A DNA stretch of 32,123 nt from Rhodococcus phenolicus (GCF_001646785.1 NZ_LRRH01000122.1:1-32123); one strand, 5' to 3'; positions 7,095-15,676 are shown, numbered from the stretch's first letter. The notes: generated by a model not told the origin, from the sequence alone. Made by a program: numbers and translations.

Positions 7095-8204
7095 ATGGGC
7101 ATCAAGACTTTCTGGTACCTCACCCAGGCCGACGGGGACTACCCGTGGAGCCCGGGCGGGCTGTTCCCGGTCGACGGGCAGCGGCAGATCGAGCTGGCGA
7201 AGACGATCGACGCCGGCGGGTTCGACGGTGCGCTCGTCGCGACGTGGCCGAACGATCCGTTCGTCTCGGCGACCTGGGCCGCCGCGCACACCTCGCGTAT
7301 GAAGTTTCTCGTCGCGATCTACGCGAACATGACGCCGGCGCGGCTGCTCGCGGAGAAGGCGCTGACGTTCGACGCCTTCAGTGGTGGCCGCCTGATGATC
7401 AACTCGGTCAACGGCCGGGAGAACATCCTGACCCGGTACGACATGAACGTCGAACACGACCGGCGTTACGAGCTGGGGGAGCAGTACTGGGCGGACTTCC
7501 GCCGGATCTACGCCGAGGGCACGGAGTCGAATTTCCCGAACACGCCGCTGCGCATCGACGCACCGGGCGGCGGCCACACCGTGCCGCTGTGGGGAACCGG
7601 CGATTCACCTGCGGGACTGCAGAATTCGGGCAGGGTGCTCGATGCGTACCTGATCATGCTGCGCGAGACGGCGTTCGTCGAATCGAAATTCACCGCGGCC
7701 CGCGAGTCCGCGGCGGCGGAAGGCCGGGAGTTCACCGATTTCGGTGCCCTCTCGGGCGTGATCGTCCGGCCCACGCAGGCCGAGGCGCTGGACCGGTTCC
7801 GGTCGTTGTTCGAGAAGGCCGGTATCGATCAGGTCACCGACGTTCTGGACAAGGCGGTGCGGCGGCGCACGGGTGGCAAGCAGGATCTCAGGACGTTCAC
7901 CGCGCGCGATGCGCAGCGGCAGGGGTGGGTCGACACGATCAATGCCGGTCGCCTGCCCGAACCGAAGGATCTGTCCCTCGGTGACGGCCTGTACGCGGGG
8001 ATCACGGCGTGGTCGCCGCTCGACATCTTCGCGACCGGATCGTCGGCGGTGTACTACGCCGGCACGCCGGACGAGATCACCGGGCATGTGCGTACCCTGC
8101 GGGACCGCACCGGCCTCACGTCGTTGATCCTCGCCGGATGGCCGCTCATCGACGAGGCGAAGCACGTTGCCGAGCACCTGATTCCGCGTTTCCGGGAGTT
8201 GTGA
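7095..8204 (+). CDS. LLM-class FMN-dependent monooxygenase, alkanesulfonate/SsuD-like
   Basis: A 369-residue luciferase-like (TIM-barrel) flavin monooxygenase. The N-terminus KTFWYLTQADGDYPW followed by PVDGQRQIELAKTIDAGGFDGALV, then MKFLVAIYANMTPARLLAEKALTFDAFSGGRLMINSVNG, is the pattern of SsuD and dimethylsulfone-type monooxygenases, which use FMNH2 from a partner reductase to release sulfite from organosulfur compounds. The later motifs PLWGTGDSPAG and TSLILAGWPLIDEA are also family-like. ATG 7095 follows AAGGACGAG. No flavin reductase or ABC sulfonate importer lies next to it, so the substrate is open. A strong hairpin terminator follows at 8238. Confidence 0.88.
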   Translation: MGIKTFWYLTQADGDYPWSPGGLFPVDGQRQIELAKTIDAGGFDGALVATWPNDPFVSATWAAAHTSRMKFLVAIYANMTPARLLAEKALTFDAFSGGRLMINSVNGRENILTRYDMNVEHDRRYELGEQYWADFRRIYAEGTESNFPNTPLRIDAPGGGHTVPLWGTGDSPAGLQNSGRVLDAYLIMLRETAFVESKFTAARESAAAEGREFTDFGALSGVIVRPTQAEALDRFRSLFEKAGIDQVTDVLDKAVRRRTGGKQDLRTFTARDAQRQGWVDTINAGRLPEPKDLSLGDGLYAGITAWSPLDIFATGSSAVYYAGTPDEITGHVRTLRDRTGLTSLILAGWPLIDEAKHVAEHLIPRFREL

Positions 8205-8237
8205 TCCGCGCGGCAGGGAACCGCCGCACCACGAAGG

Positions 8238-8284
8238 AAGGCCGCCACGGCCGGGGTGAACCCCGTCCGTGGCGGCCTTCTTTC
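8238..8284 (+). terminator. Rho-independent-type terminator after the LLM monooxygenase
   Basis: Arms AAGGCCGCCACGG (8238-8250) and CCGTGGCGGCCTT (8267-8279) pair perfectly, with an inner CGGGG/CCCCG extension, followed by CTTTCGT. It separates the monooxygenase unit from the iron-regulated importer. Confidence 0.85.
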
Positions 8285-8319
8285 GTCCTGCAAAAGACAG
8301 GCTGTTGGTTAAAGCATCA

Positions 8320-8358
8320 TTAATGTAGGCTACCCAAAGTGAGGTTAGGCAGACCTCT
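8320..8358. promoter_or_regulatory. Two tandem DtxR/IdeR-type iron boxes
   Basis: Box 1 (8320-8338, TTAATGTAGGCTACCCAAA) and box 2 (8340-8358, TGAGGTTAGGCAGACCTCT) each match the 19-base iron-box consensus TTAGGTTAGGCTAACCTAA at 14 positions, counted by hand. They begin 20 bases apart, so two repressor dimers could sit side by side. They end 24 bases before the importer lipoprotein's start and overlap the expected core promoter (TAGGCT, 8326-8331, could be a -10), so iron-loaded repressor should block transcription. Confidence 0.78.
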
Positions 8359-8382
8359 CTTTTCCCTCGAAAGAAATGTGAC

Positions 8383-10029
8383 ATGCAGTTGACGCGTATC
8401 GTTCGGCGCTCGTATGCCGTTCCCCTCGTTCTCGCGCCGGCGCTCCTCGTGGCCGCCTGCGGCTCCGGCGGCACCACGGACACGGCGTCCGGTCCGGACA
8501 CCGCGGACTCGCTCACCATCGCGGTCGCCAAGGACAGCGGCCCGCTGAACATCTTCGCCGGACAGACCGACCAGATGACCGAACTCGTCTACGACAAGCT
8601 CCTGTCGCCCTCACCGTACGTCGCCGACCCGCAGCCGTGGCTCGCCACCGATGTCCGGCAGGTCGACGCGACCACCTGGGACGTCGACCTCCGCGAGGAC
8701 GTGACCTGGCACGACGGCGAGGCGTTCACCGCCGACGACGTCGTCTTCAGCTTCCACTACATGCACGCTGCGCCGACCGGGCGCTACACCCACCACGTCA
8801 ACGACACCCCGTCGATCTCCACGGTCGAGACCACCGGCGAGAACTCGGTCCGCTTCGTGTGCGACTACGCGTGCCCCGAGCTCGGTCCCGTCACCCTCGC
8901 GGACCTGCCGATCATCCCCGAGCACGTGTGGTCGAAGGTCGATCCGTCCAAGGCCAAGGAGATGACCGACCTGCCGGTCGGCACCGGGCCGTTCAAGCTC
9001 GTCGACTACAGCCCCACCAGCGGCTACCGCTTCGAGGCGAACGCCGACTATTTCGCCGGAACCCCGACGGTGGAGGAGCTGGTCATGCCGGTGATCGCCG
9101 ACAATGCCGCCGCCTTCACCGCGCTGAGCTCCGGCCAGATCGACGCCGCCGATCGTGCCCTCACCCCGGAGCTGGTGGACCGGTTCACCGCGTCGAACGA
9201 CATCGGCGTCGTCACCGTCGCGCCGCTGAGCTACCCCGAACTCAAGCTCAACTTCACGCGGGACACGTTCGCGCAGGCCGACTTCCGCGCTGCCCTGAAC
9301 CTCGCGGTCGACCGCGACGAGCTGCTCGAGGTCGTCGGTCTCGGCCAGGGCCGCCCCGGAACGCAGGGGTACGTCCATCCGGATGCGCCGTTCGCGGACC
9401 CGGACGCGTCGACCCCGTACGACGCCGCGCGCGCCTCGGCGATGCTCGACGAGCTCGGCTGGGCCGACCGCGACGGTGACGGCCGCCGCGAGAACCCCGC
9501 GGGTGAGCCGACCGTCTTCGACCTGATCGTCAACGGCGGCAACGCGCCGCAGGTCCGCGCCGCGGAGCTGCTCGCCGAGGACTTCGCCGAGGTCGGCGTC
9601 GCGGTCGCGGTCAAGCCGCTCGACTCGGGTTCGCTGTCGGACGCCTCGTCGAACAAGACCTACGACATGATGGTCACAACCAACAGCCCGCACGCCGTGG
9701 CGGACTCGACGCAGTTCATCATGTCGCACCGTTCCGGCAACCTGTGGAAGCATCCGGACCTGGTCTACCCCGAGTTCGACGCGCTGTACGACGCGTGGAA
9801 GGTCACCGAGACCAACGACGCCCGGATCGCCGCGATGCAGGACATGCAGAAACTGTTCAACCGGCAGCCGACCGCCATCGCGCTGTACTACCCGGACGAG
9901 TTCTGGGCCTTCCGGGCGGACACGTTCGGCGGCTGGATCGAAACCCCCGGCTACGGCATCGTCCACAAGTGGTCGTTCCTGCCCGCGGACGTCGTCGAGA
10001 CGGCCAACGCAGAAGCGCCGCAGGACTGA
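8383..10029 (+). CDS. ABC transporter substrate-binding lipoprotein, SBP family 5 (peptide/nickel type)
   Basis: A 548-residue extracytoplasmic solute-binding protein. The signal peptide MQLTRIVRRSYAVPLVLAPA ends in lipobox LVAAC, so Cys26 would be lipidated and anchor the protein to the membrane. Family 5 features include LVYDKLLSP, DLREDVTWHDGEAFTADDVVFSF, LPVGTGPFKLVDY, FRAALNLAVDRDEL and the C-terminal lobe ending FWAFRADTFGGW. The family carries oligopeptides, nickel complexes, opines and some siderophore-like compounds. The paired iron boxes upstream point to a metal-chelate or iron-starvation role (inference). An Asp-rich DRDGDGRREN loop near residue 365 resembles those seen in related binding proteins. 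The permease gene follows after three bases. Confidence 0.92.
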   Translation: MQLTRIVRRSYAVPLVLAPALLVAACGSGGTTDTASGPDTADSLTIAVAKDSGPLNIFAGQTDQMTELVYDKLLSPSPYVADPQPWLATDVRQVDATTWDVDLREDVTWHDGEAFTADDVVFSFHYMHAAPTGRYTHHVNDTPSISTVETTGENSVRFVCDYACPELGPVTLADLPIIPEHVWSKVDPSKAKEMTDLPVGTGPFKLVDYSPTSGYRFEANADYFAGTPTVEELVMPVIADNAAAFTALSSGQIDAADRALTPELVDRFTASNDIGVVTVAPLSYPELKLNFTRDTFAQADFRAALNLAVDRDELLEVVGLGQGRPGTQGYVHPDAPFADPDASTPYDAARASAMLDELGWADRDGDGRRENPAGEPTVFDLIVNGGNAPQVRAAELLAEDFAEVGVAVAVKPLDSGSLSDASSNKTYDMMVTTNSPHAVADSTQFIMSHRSGNLWKHPDLVYPEFDALYDAWKVTETNDARIAAMQDMQKLFNRQPTAIALYYPDEFWAFRADTFGGWIETPGYGIVHKWSFLPADVVETANAEAPQD

Positions 10030-10032
10030 CAC

Positions 10033-11028
10033 ATGACCGTCGCGCGACGAGCAGGGCAGTACGCCCTCGTACTGTGGGCGGCGGTGACGCTGAACTTCGC
10101 GTTGCCCTACTTGGCGCCCGGCGATCCGGTCGAATACCTCTACGGGGGTGACCAGCAGTCCCTCGATCCGAAGTACATCGCGCAGATGCGCGCGGACTAC
10201 GGGCTCGACCGGCCGATATTCGAGCAGTACCTCTCGTTCTGGTCCGGGCTGCTGCACGGAGATCTCGGAATGTCCGTGCAGCACAACCGGCCCGTCGTCG
10301 ACGTCCTGTGGGAAAAGCTTCCCTGGACGCTTGCGCTGGTCGGCATCGGCACGCTGCTCGCGTTCGTCATCGGCACGCTGCTCGGCACGTGGGCCGCGTG
10401 GCGACGCGGCACGGCGAAGGAAACGGCGACCGTGGTCGGTGTGCTCACCGTCGACTCCATGCCGGGTTTCTTCGTCGGCATGATCCTCATCGCGGTGTTC
10501 TCCGTGAACCTCGGATGGTTCCCGTCCTACGGGGCCGCGGCGATCACCTCCACCGGCGGTGAATGGCTGCTCGAAGTCGCGTCCCGGATGGTCCTGCCGG
10601 TCGCGACGCTCACCATCGCCGGCATCGGCGGCTTCTTCCTGATGACCCGGGCCTCGATGGTCGGGGTCCTCGACGAACCCTTCATCCGGCTCGCCCGCGC
10701 GAAGGGTCTCGGCGAGTTCCGGGTTGCGGTCGGGCACGCGCTGCGCAACGCGTTGCTCCCCGTCTACACCACCCTGACCCTCACGGTCGGCGTGTTGCTG
10801 TCCGGCGCAGTCGTCGTCGAATCGGTGTTCGCCTATCCGGGACTCGGGAAGCTCACCTACGACGCGGTGACCGCCCGGGACTACCCGATGCTGCAGGGCG
10901 CGTTCCTGCTCGCCACCATCGGCATCATCGCCGCGAACCTGATCGCCGATGCGACCTACCCCCTGCTGGATCCGAGGGTCCGGCGGGACCGGACGTCGGC
11001 ACCGACCCGCCAAGAGGCAGCCGTATGA
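10033..11028 (+). CDS. ABC transporter permease, DppB/OppB type
   Basis: A 331-residue inner-membrane permease with about six transmembrane segments. It begins with the DppB-type helix (QYALVLWAAVTLNFALPYLAPGDPV), followed by the long external loop containing YGLDRPIFEQYLSFWSGLLHGDLGMS, and carries the cytoplasmic EAA loop FIRLARAKGLGEFRVAVGHALRNALLPV, where the ATPase docks. The ending YDAVTARDYPMLQGAFLL and ADATYPLLDPRVR is also typical. ATG 10033 comes three bases after the binding-protein stop, and the TGA overlaps the next ATG (ATGA), so translation is coupled. It would form the channel together with the permease half of the next protein. Confidence 0.93.
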   Translation: MTVARRAGQYALVLWAAVTLNFALPYLAPGDPVEYLYGGDQQSLDPKYIAQMRADYGLDRPIFEQYLSFWSGLLHGDLGMSVQHNRPVVDVLWEKLPWTLALVGIGTLLAFVIGTLLGTWAAWRRGTAKETATVVGVLTVDSMPGFFVGMILIAVFSVNLGWFPSYGAAAITSTGGEWLLEVASRMVLPVATLTIAGIGGFFLMTRASMVGVLDEPFIRLARAKGLGEFRVAVGHALRNALLPVYTTLTLTVGVLLSGAVVVESVFAYPGLGKLTYDAVTARDYPMLQGAFLLATIGIIAANLIADATYPLLDPRVRRDRTSAPTRQEAAV

Positions 11029-12722
11029 CGATCATCGGAACGAAGACCCGGTCGCAGCGTCTCGCACTGGCGGGGGCGGTGATCCTGGGAATCCTGCTGG
11101 TGTGCGCGATCTTCGCGCCGTGGCTCGCCCCGTTCGACCCGGGAGAACGTGTGGCACGGCCGTTCGCCGCTCCGTCCGGCGATCATTGGCTCGGGGCCGA
11201 CGACGTGGGGCACGACCTGCTGTCGATGCTGATCCACGGAGCCCGCGTCTCGTTGTTCGTCGGTGTCGTCGCCGCGATCGTCGCCACTGTGATCGGCACG
11301 CTCGTCGGTGTCGTCGCGGGGTATGCGCGCGGCGTCGTCGACTCGGTGCTCATGCGCATCGTCGATGTCGTGCTGTCCCTGCCGGTGCTGCCGTTGACCA
11401 TCGTGATCGGCGTGTTCGCCGGCCCCGGCCTGCGCACGCAGATCATGGTCATCTCGGCGGTGCTGTGGGCGGGTATGGCCCGCGAGTTGCGGGCGCAGGT
11501 CCTGACACTGCGTGAACGCGACCACATTCAGGCCGAGCGCGCCATGGGCGCCGGGCCGATGTATGTGCTGCGGCGTCACATCGCTCCTGCGGTGGTGCCC
11601 CTGGTGATCCCGCAGTTCGTGCTCACGATCAAGACCGCGATCCTGCTCGAGGCCTCGCTCGCCTTCCTCGGCCTCGGTGACATCACGTCCGCGAGCTGGG
11701 GATCGATGCTGTCGATGGCGCACTCGCGCAACGCATTCCTCACCGATGCCTGGTTGTGGTGGGTCCTGCCCCCGGGTCTGGCGATCGGCGTCACGGTACT
11801 CGCGTTCGCGTTGCTCGGCAACGCGATCGAGGAGCGATCCCGCCCGGTGCTGGTGCGGCGCCGCAAGTTCCGGCGCCGTGCGGATCACGGCACGGCCGGC
11901 GCTGCCGGGACGCCGAGCGGCGACGCCGGGCATCCGCTCGTGATCGACGACCTCACCGTCGTGTACGGCGAGAACGGCCGGGGAGCCGCGAACGTGTCGT
12001 TCTCGGTCGCGCCCGGCGAACTCGTCGGACTGGTCGGGGAATCGGGCAGCGGCAAATCCACCGTTGCCGCCGCCACCGTGGGACTGCTGCCCGCGGCCGC
12101 ACAGATCACCTCGGGGCGGGTCCTGGTGTCCGGCCGCGACGTCGCGGGCATGGAACCGGCCGAACTGCGGGGCATGCGCGGAAACCGCATCGCGCTGATC
12201 CCACAGGAAGCACTCAGCGCGCTGAATCCGGTGCGCACCATCGGTTCCCAGCTCGACGAGGCGGTCCGGGTCCATCGATCATGCAGCCGGAACGACGCCC
12301 GCGAACGCACTCTCGACCTGCTGAACCAGGTGGGACTGGGTGCCGACCGCGTCGACGCCTACCCGCACCAACTCTCGGGCGGCATGCGCCAGCGCGTCGT
12401 CATCGCGATGGCGCTGGCCAACGAGCCGGACGTGCTCATCGCCGACGAACCCACCAGCGGCCTCGACGTACTCCGCGAAGTCGAAGTGCTCGCCCTGCTC
12501 GACGATCTGCGGGTCCGGCACTCGCTGGCGCTGCTCGTCGTCACCCACAACCTGCCGGTCATCGAACGGATCGCCGACCGCATCGCGGTGATGAAGGACG
12601 GGGCGCTCGTCGAGATCGGTACCGTCGCGCAGATCACCGGAGCACCGGAGCATCCCTACACGCGGCACCTCGTCGAGTCCGCTCCCCGGCTCCGGCCGCT
12701 CGTGCAGGAGGTCGTGCAGTGA
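11025..12722 (+). CDS. ABC permease-ATPase fusion (DppC-DppD type)
   Basis: One 565-residue protein joins two subunits that are usually separate. Residues 1-275 are a DppC/OppC-type permease: first helix [52 protein letters not shown] loop [22 protein letters not shown] at 171-192. A basic linker ([12 protein letters not shown], about 278-289) leads to an ATPase from 303 to 565 with Walker [10 protein letters not shown] (338-346), Q-loop Gln394, signature LSGGM (450-454), Walker B LIADEP (471-476), H-loop His508 and the peptide-transporter C-terminal segment [14 protein letters not shown]. All ATPase residues are present. No stop or frameshift separates the halves. The start overlaps the previous stop, and its own stop overlaps the next GTG. 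Confidence 0.93.
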   Translation: MTIIGTKTRSQRLALAGAVILGILLVCAIFAPWLAPFDPGERVARPFAAPSGDHWLGADDVGHDLLSMLIHGARVSLFVGVVAAIVATVIGTLVGVVAGYARGVVDSVLMRIVDVVLSLPVLPLTIVIGVFAGPGLRTQIMVISAVLWAGMARELRAQVLTLRERDHIQAERAMGAGPMYVLRRHIAPAVVPLVIPQFVLTIKTAILLEASLAFLGLGDITSASWGSMLSMAHSRNAFLTDAWLWWVLPPGLAIGVTVLAFALLGNAIEERSRPVLVRRRKFRRRADHGTAGAAGTPSGDAGHPLVIDDLTVVYGENGRGAANVSFSVAPGELVGLVGESGSGKSTVAAATVGLLPAAAQITSGRVLVSGRDVAGMEPAELRGMRGNRIALIPQEALSALNPVRTIGSQLDEAVRVHRSCSRNDARERTLDLLNQVGLGADRVDAYPHQLSGGMRQRVVIAMALANEPDVLIADEPTSGLDVLREVEVLALLDDLRVRHSLALLVVTHNLPVIERIADRIAVMKDGALVEIGTVAQITGAPEHPYTRHLVESAPRLRPLVQEVVQ

Positions 12723-13516
12723 GCACGCTTCTCGACATCGACGCACTGTCGGTCTCGTTCGACGGTGTCCCGGCCGTGTCCGACGTGACCTTGCAGGTCG
12801 CGGCGGGCGAATCCGTCGCGCTGGTCGGCGGATCCGGCGCCGGGAAGTCGACGGTGGCGCGGGCCGTGGCCGGACTGGTCGATCCGACATCGGGCAGCAT
12901 CCGGTTCGACGGTGTCGATCTGGCGTCCGCAGGCCGTAAACGGCGGCGTGAACTGCGCCGCGACATGCACATGGTCTTCCAGGACCCCTACGCGTCGTTG
13001 CCTCCCGGGCTCCGGGTCCGTGACATCGTCGCCGAACCGATGGTGATCCACGGACTCGGAGATCGCGGCGAACGCCGGGACGCGGCGATCGTAGCCCTCG
13101 ACGCGGTGAAACTGACACCGGCCGAGGACTATCTGGATCGCTTTCCCCACGAGCTGTCCGGCGGTCAACGTCAGCGTGTCGCCTTCGCCCGGGCGCTCGT
13201 GACCCGCCCGCGGCTGCTCCTCGCCGACGAACCCACGAGCGGTCTCGATGCGTCCCTGCGCATCGAGATAGTGGATCTGATGGCCGAACTCGCGGTCGTC
13301 CAGAACCTCGCGGTCGTGCACATCACGCACGACCTGGCCCTTGCGGGCCGCAGTTGCGAGAACATCGTCGTCATGCAGGGCGGCCGAGTCGTCGAATCGG
13401 GGCGCGCCGGCGACGTTCTCGCCCGTCCGGAACACCACTACACGGCATCGCTCGTCGCGGCCGCGTCGGGCACTCACCCACGCACGACGAACAGCAGTAC
13501 GACACAGGAGGATTGA
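12719..13516 (+). CDS. ABC transporter ATPase, DppF/OppF type
   Basis: A 265-residue ATPase that would pair with the ATPase half of the preceding fusion. It has Walker A GGSGAGKST (about 38-46), Q-loop MVFQDPYASLPPGLRV, signature LSGGQRQRVAFARAL, Walker [15 protein letters not shown] and H-loop ITHD. ASLPP replaces the more usual ASLNP. It is shorter than most OppF proteins (about 320) and lacks the long C-terminal oligopeptide extension. GTG 12719 overlaps the previous stop (GTGA), giving tight coupling. The FmdE-like gene follows after one base. Confidence 0.92.
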   Translation: MSTLLDIDALSVSFDGVPAVSDVTLQVAAGESVALVGGSGAGKSTVARAVAGLVDPTSGSIRFDGVDLASAGRKRRRELRRDMHMVFQDPYASLPPGLRVRDIVAEPMVIHGLGDRGERRDAAIVALDAVKLTPAEDYLDRFPHELSGGQRQRVAFARALVTRPRLLLADEPTSGLDASLRIEIVDLMAELAVVQNLAVVHITHDLALAGRSCENIVVMQGGRVVESGRAGDVLARPEHHYTASLVAAASGTHPRTTNSSTTQED

Positions 13517-13517
13517 C

Positions 13518-14024
13518 ATGCCCGCATCGCTCGAGGTCGTCGAGAACGGAACCCCCATCGAGTTCACCGTCGACGACGTCATGAAATACCACGGGCCGGG
13601 ATTTCCCGGTGGAGTCGCGCACGCGGTGAAGGTCCTCGAGCGCGCGCTGCCGGTGCTGAGTCCCGACGCACCCGCCGAGCGTCGTGAGATCACGGTCGCC
13701 ACCGCACATCGCGGGCCGGGCGTGCGCGACACGTTCGAGGTGGTGACCCGGGCGGTGACCGAGGGACGGTTCACCGTCGACGCCGAGCTCGAGCGCCGCG
13801 ATCGCGGGCAGACGCTCGAGCGGTACGTGTTCGCGCTGACCTACCGCGGGCGGACGGTGCGGCTCGAGATCCGTGACGGCTTCGTCACCGACGAGTTCAT
13901 CACTCTCGGACGCAAGGCCGAGCGCACCGACGACGAGGAAGCGCGGCTGACCGTGCTCAAGCAGGAGATGGCGGACCGTCTGCTGGCCGCACCCGCCGAC
14001 GAGGTCTACGACGTCGTGGACTGA
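13518..14024 (+). CDS. FmdE-like protein of unknown function
   Basis: A 168-residue protein closing the importer operon. ATG 13518 comes one base after the ATPase stop, with AGGAGG at 13507-13512. The segment VMKYHGPGFPGGVAHAVKVLERAL (about residues 20-43) recalls the HGHxCPG..GxxxA pattern of the FmdE family (named from formylmethanofuran dehydrogenase subunit E), whose characterised members bind metal or act near metal centres. Here Phe stands where FmdE has the metal-binding Cys. A second family-like block is TVATAHRGPGVRDTFEVVTRA, and the C-terminal half is charged. No signal peptide is seen, so the protein is cytoplasmic. The FmdE link is by eye and moderate; the function is unknown, but its place in an iron-box operon suggests handling of the imported compound. 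Confidence 0.65.
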   Translation: MPASLEVVENGTPIEFTVDDVMKYHGPGFPGGVAHAVKVLERALPVLSPDAPAERREITVATAHRGPGVRDTFEVVTRAVTEGRFTVDAELERRDRGQTLERYVFALTYRGRTVRLEIRDGFVTDEFITLGRKAERTDDEEARLTVLKQEMADRLLAAPADEVYDVVD

Positions 14025-14077
14025 TGCCGCCGGGGCCGGGCTCCGGCGATCGTGCCGCTCCTGTCCGACGGTGCCGC

Positions 14078-14083
14078 TAGCCT
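14078..14083 (+). promoter_or_regulatory. -10 element TAGCCT before the DUF4287 gene
   Basis: TAGCCT ends six bases before ATG 14090, and no ribosome binding site is present, which fits a leaderless transcript. The gene may therefore be expressed independently of the iron-regulated importer operon 65 bases upstream. Confidence 0.5.
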
Positions 14084-14089
14084 GCGCTC

Positions 14090-14299
14090 ATGACCGAGAA
14101 GGTGAAGGGCCCGCAATCGTATTTCCCGTCCATCGAGCAGAAGTACGGTCGCCCGATCGACGAGTGGAAGACCTTGATCCGCGAGTCGGATCTCACCGGG
14201 CACATGGAGCTGGTGAACTGGTTGAAAGGCGAGCACGGCATGGGCCACGGCCACGCCAACGCCCTCGTCGCCCACACCCTGAAGGAGAACGCAGGCTGA
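14090..14299 (+). CDS. DUF4287 domain protein
   Basis: A 69-residue protein that is essentially a single DUF4287 domain. SYFPSIEQKYGRPIDEWKTL, then HMELVNWLKGEHGMGHGHANALV, matches the family's SYFPSIExKYGxPxxxW and WLKxxHGxGHGHANALV pattern. The family is widespread in actinobacteria and of unknown function. It has no signal peptide or membrane segment. It is probably translated from a leaderless message and ends three bases before a strong terminator hairpin that it shares with the convergent ThuA-like genes. Confidence 0.9.
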   Translation: MTEKVKGPQSYFPSIEQKYGRPIDEWKTLIRESDLTGHMELVNWLKGEHGMGHGHANALVAHTLKENAG

Positions 14300-14301
14300 G
14301 A

Positions 14302-14336
14302 AAGGGCCCGCCACCGAACCTCGGTGGCGGGCCCTT
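14302..14336. terminator. Bidirectional terminator between DUF4287 and ThuA-like genes
   Basis: Arms AAGGGCCCGCCACCGA (14302-14317) and TCGGTGGCGGGCCCTT (14321-14336) pair perfectly around a three-base loop. It lies between two convergent genes and can serve both strands. Confidence 0.85.
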
Positions 14337-14351
14337 CGCCTGCGTCGACGC

Positions 14352-15026
14352 TCAGGTGTTGTCGACCCAGCGCAGCAGCGCGTACAGGAACCTGGTCGCG
14401 CCCGGCATGAAGTTGCTGCCGTGGTGGTAGGTCGGGTCGAGGGTGGTGACGATGAGGCGGCCCGGGGTCGAGGTGGTGTCCTCGTAGAGCATCATGCCCG
14501 CGTCGTGCGCGATGCCGTCGGCATCGGGTTCCTCGGAGACCAGCAGCGGCACCACGTCCGCGTCGGTGCGCAGCAGCCCGTGGTGATGCCAGATGACGGA
14601 CTTGGTGCTCAGGTACGTCCATGCACCGTGATCGTGACTGCGGGTGCGGATCAGGGGGTCCTCGCCGTGCAGCCACCACCAGAAGTTCGTCGGCCGCGGC
14701 TCCCACTCGACTCCGGGAAGCCATGTGTGGACACCGTTCTCGCCGAGCACGACGAGCGTGTCGCCCCGCTCGGCGACCGCACGGAACTGTGCGGCGTGGC
14801 GGGCCACGAGCCCGGGATGCAACCGATCGGCGACGATCACCGTCGTGTAGCCGTCGAGATCGCCGTCGGCGAGATCGGCCAGATAGTGGAAGTCCGGCTG
14901 GTGGGCGAGCACTGCCGGGTCCCTCATCGTCTGCAGGTGGGGATACGAGCCCCCGTGGACGATCGCCAGGCGCCGGTCGCGCAGCGGTGCGATGTCGGTG
15001 CGGGCGAAGGGTTCGGCGGTGGTCAT
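14352..15026 (-). CDS. ThuA/glutamine-amidotransferase-like protein, second of a pair
   Basis: A 224-residue protein with a class I amidotransferase/ThuA-like alternation: strand RRLAIVHGG, strand YTTVIVADRLHPG, then DTLVVLGENGVHTWLPG, where a nucleophile Cys would be expected in true amidotransferases but none is seen. A Trp/His-rich middle (FWWWLHGED, SVIWHHHGLL) and GRLIVTTLDPTYHHGSNFMPGATRFL follow; the histidines could bind metal. ThuA-type proteins act on sugars or have unknown roles. ATG 15026 overlaps the stop of the upstream partner (ATGA), so the pair is translationally coupled and shares the iron-box promoter. The open frame extends further upstream to 15287, but that part is shadow of the partner gene. 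Function unknown. Confidence 0.75.
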   Translation of the reverse strand: MTTAEPFARTDIAPLRDRRLAIVHGGSYPHLQTMRDPAVLAHQPDFHYLADLADGDLDGYTTVIVADRLHPGLVARHAAQFRAVAERGDTLVVLGENGVHTWLPGVEWEPRPTNFWWWLHGEDPLIRTRSHDHGAWTYLSTKSVIWHHHGLLRTDADVVPLLVSEEPDADGIAHDAGMMLYEDTTSTPGRLIVTTLDPTYHHGSNFMPGATRFLYALLRWVDNT

Positions 15027-15676
15027 CGCTGCGTCAGCCAATCGATCAGTTGCGGGGTCATCCGCGCGGAGGTGTTCGGGTCGTTCTTCCAGCCGGTCAG
15101 GTCGTTCCCGCCGTGGACGAGCACCTGGCCGTCCCCGAGCGGGTAGACGAAGTCGAGGGGCAGCGCGTGCCGGCCGATGCGGGTGGTGACGATCGCATTC
15201 TCGGGAATCTTGTCGACGTACCCGCGTGCGTAGAACCCGGTGACGCCCTTGCGGGAGCTCAGATCGGTGGGATCGACGCCGGCCCACACCGGGTGCGGAT
15301 CGGCGAGCGTGATCGCGAGGTCCTTCGGTCCGGTGTAGGCGAGCTTGCGCCAGACACCGAGGCCGGGAAGGAATTCGGTGAGCGCGTGTCCCATGACGGC
15401 GATGCGGCCGCCCCGGGTCACGAATCCGGTGAGCAGATCGCGGTTGCGTTCGAGGAAGATCTGATCGACGCCGCCGCCGATGATCAGTCCCTTCACGTGC
15501 GTGAGGTCCACGGCAGGGAGGTTGTAGACATCGACCAGGCCGACCCGCGGCCGGGAATCGGGGTCGCCGGCGAGGTCGTCGGTACCCATCGTCACGTGCA
15601 GGACGGCGGCGACCGCGGTGGGATCGTCGCCGATGGGGGAGTGCGCCGGGGCGGGCGGCCGGTTCGATTGCGACAC
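15023..15676 (-). CDS. ThuA/glutamine-amidotransferase-like protein, first of a pair
   Basis: A 217-residue protein. After a Pro-rich N-terminus it has strands RVGLVDVYN and VKGLIIGGGVDQIFLE, then GGRIAVMGHALTEFLPGLGVW. It follows the plan of the second protein, with GHA in place of the nucleophile Cys motif. DPHPVWAGVDPTDL and the ending QVLVHGGNDLTGW resemble ThuA and related glutamine-amidotransferase-like proteins. The start is GTG 15676, with AGGAAG upstream. Two tandem iron boxes lie 88-126 bases before it, so the pair is probably induced when iron is scarce. The two partners look like diverged relatives that could form a heteromer (inference). No signal peptide or membrane segment is seen; the activity is unknown. 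Confidence 0.75.
   Translation of the reverse strand: MSQSNRPPAPAHSPIGDDPTAVAAVLHVTMGTDDLAGDPDSRPRVGLVDVYNLPAVDLTHVKGLIIGGGVDQIFLERNRDLLTGFVTRGGRIAVMGHALTEFLPGLGVWRKLAYTGPKDLAITLADPHPVWAGVDPTDLSSRKGVTGFYARGYVDKIPENAIVTTRIGRHALPLDFVYPLGDGQVLVHGGNDLTGWKNDPNTSARMTPQLIDWLTQR

Noticed and set aside
6525-7984. Continuation of the lipoprotein frame through thiM and into the monooxygenase gene
   Set aside because: After the junction the protein is an Arg-rich out-of-frame reading of two genes with clear motifs in their own frames; it stays open only because of the high GC content.
8611-11013. An 800-codon open frame antisense to the binding protein and permease
   Set aside because: Arg/Gly/Asp-rich shadow spanning two real genes; no ribosome binding site or motif.
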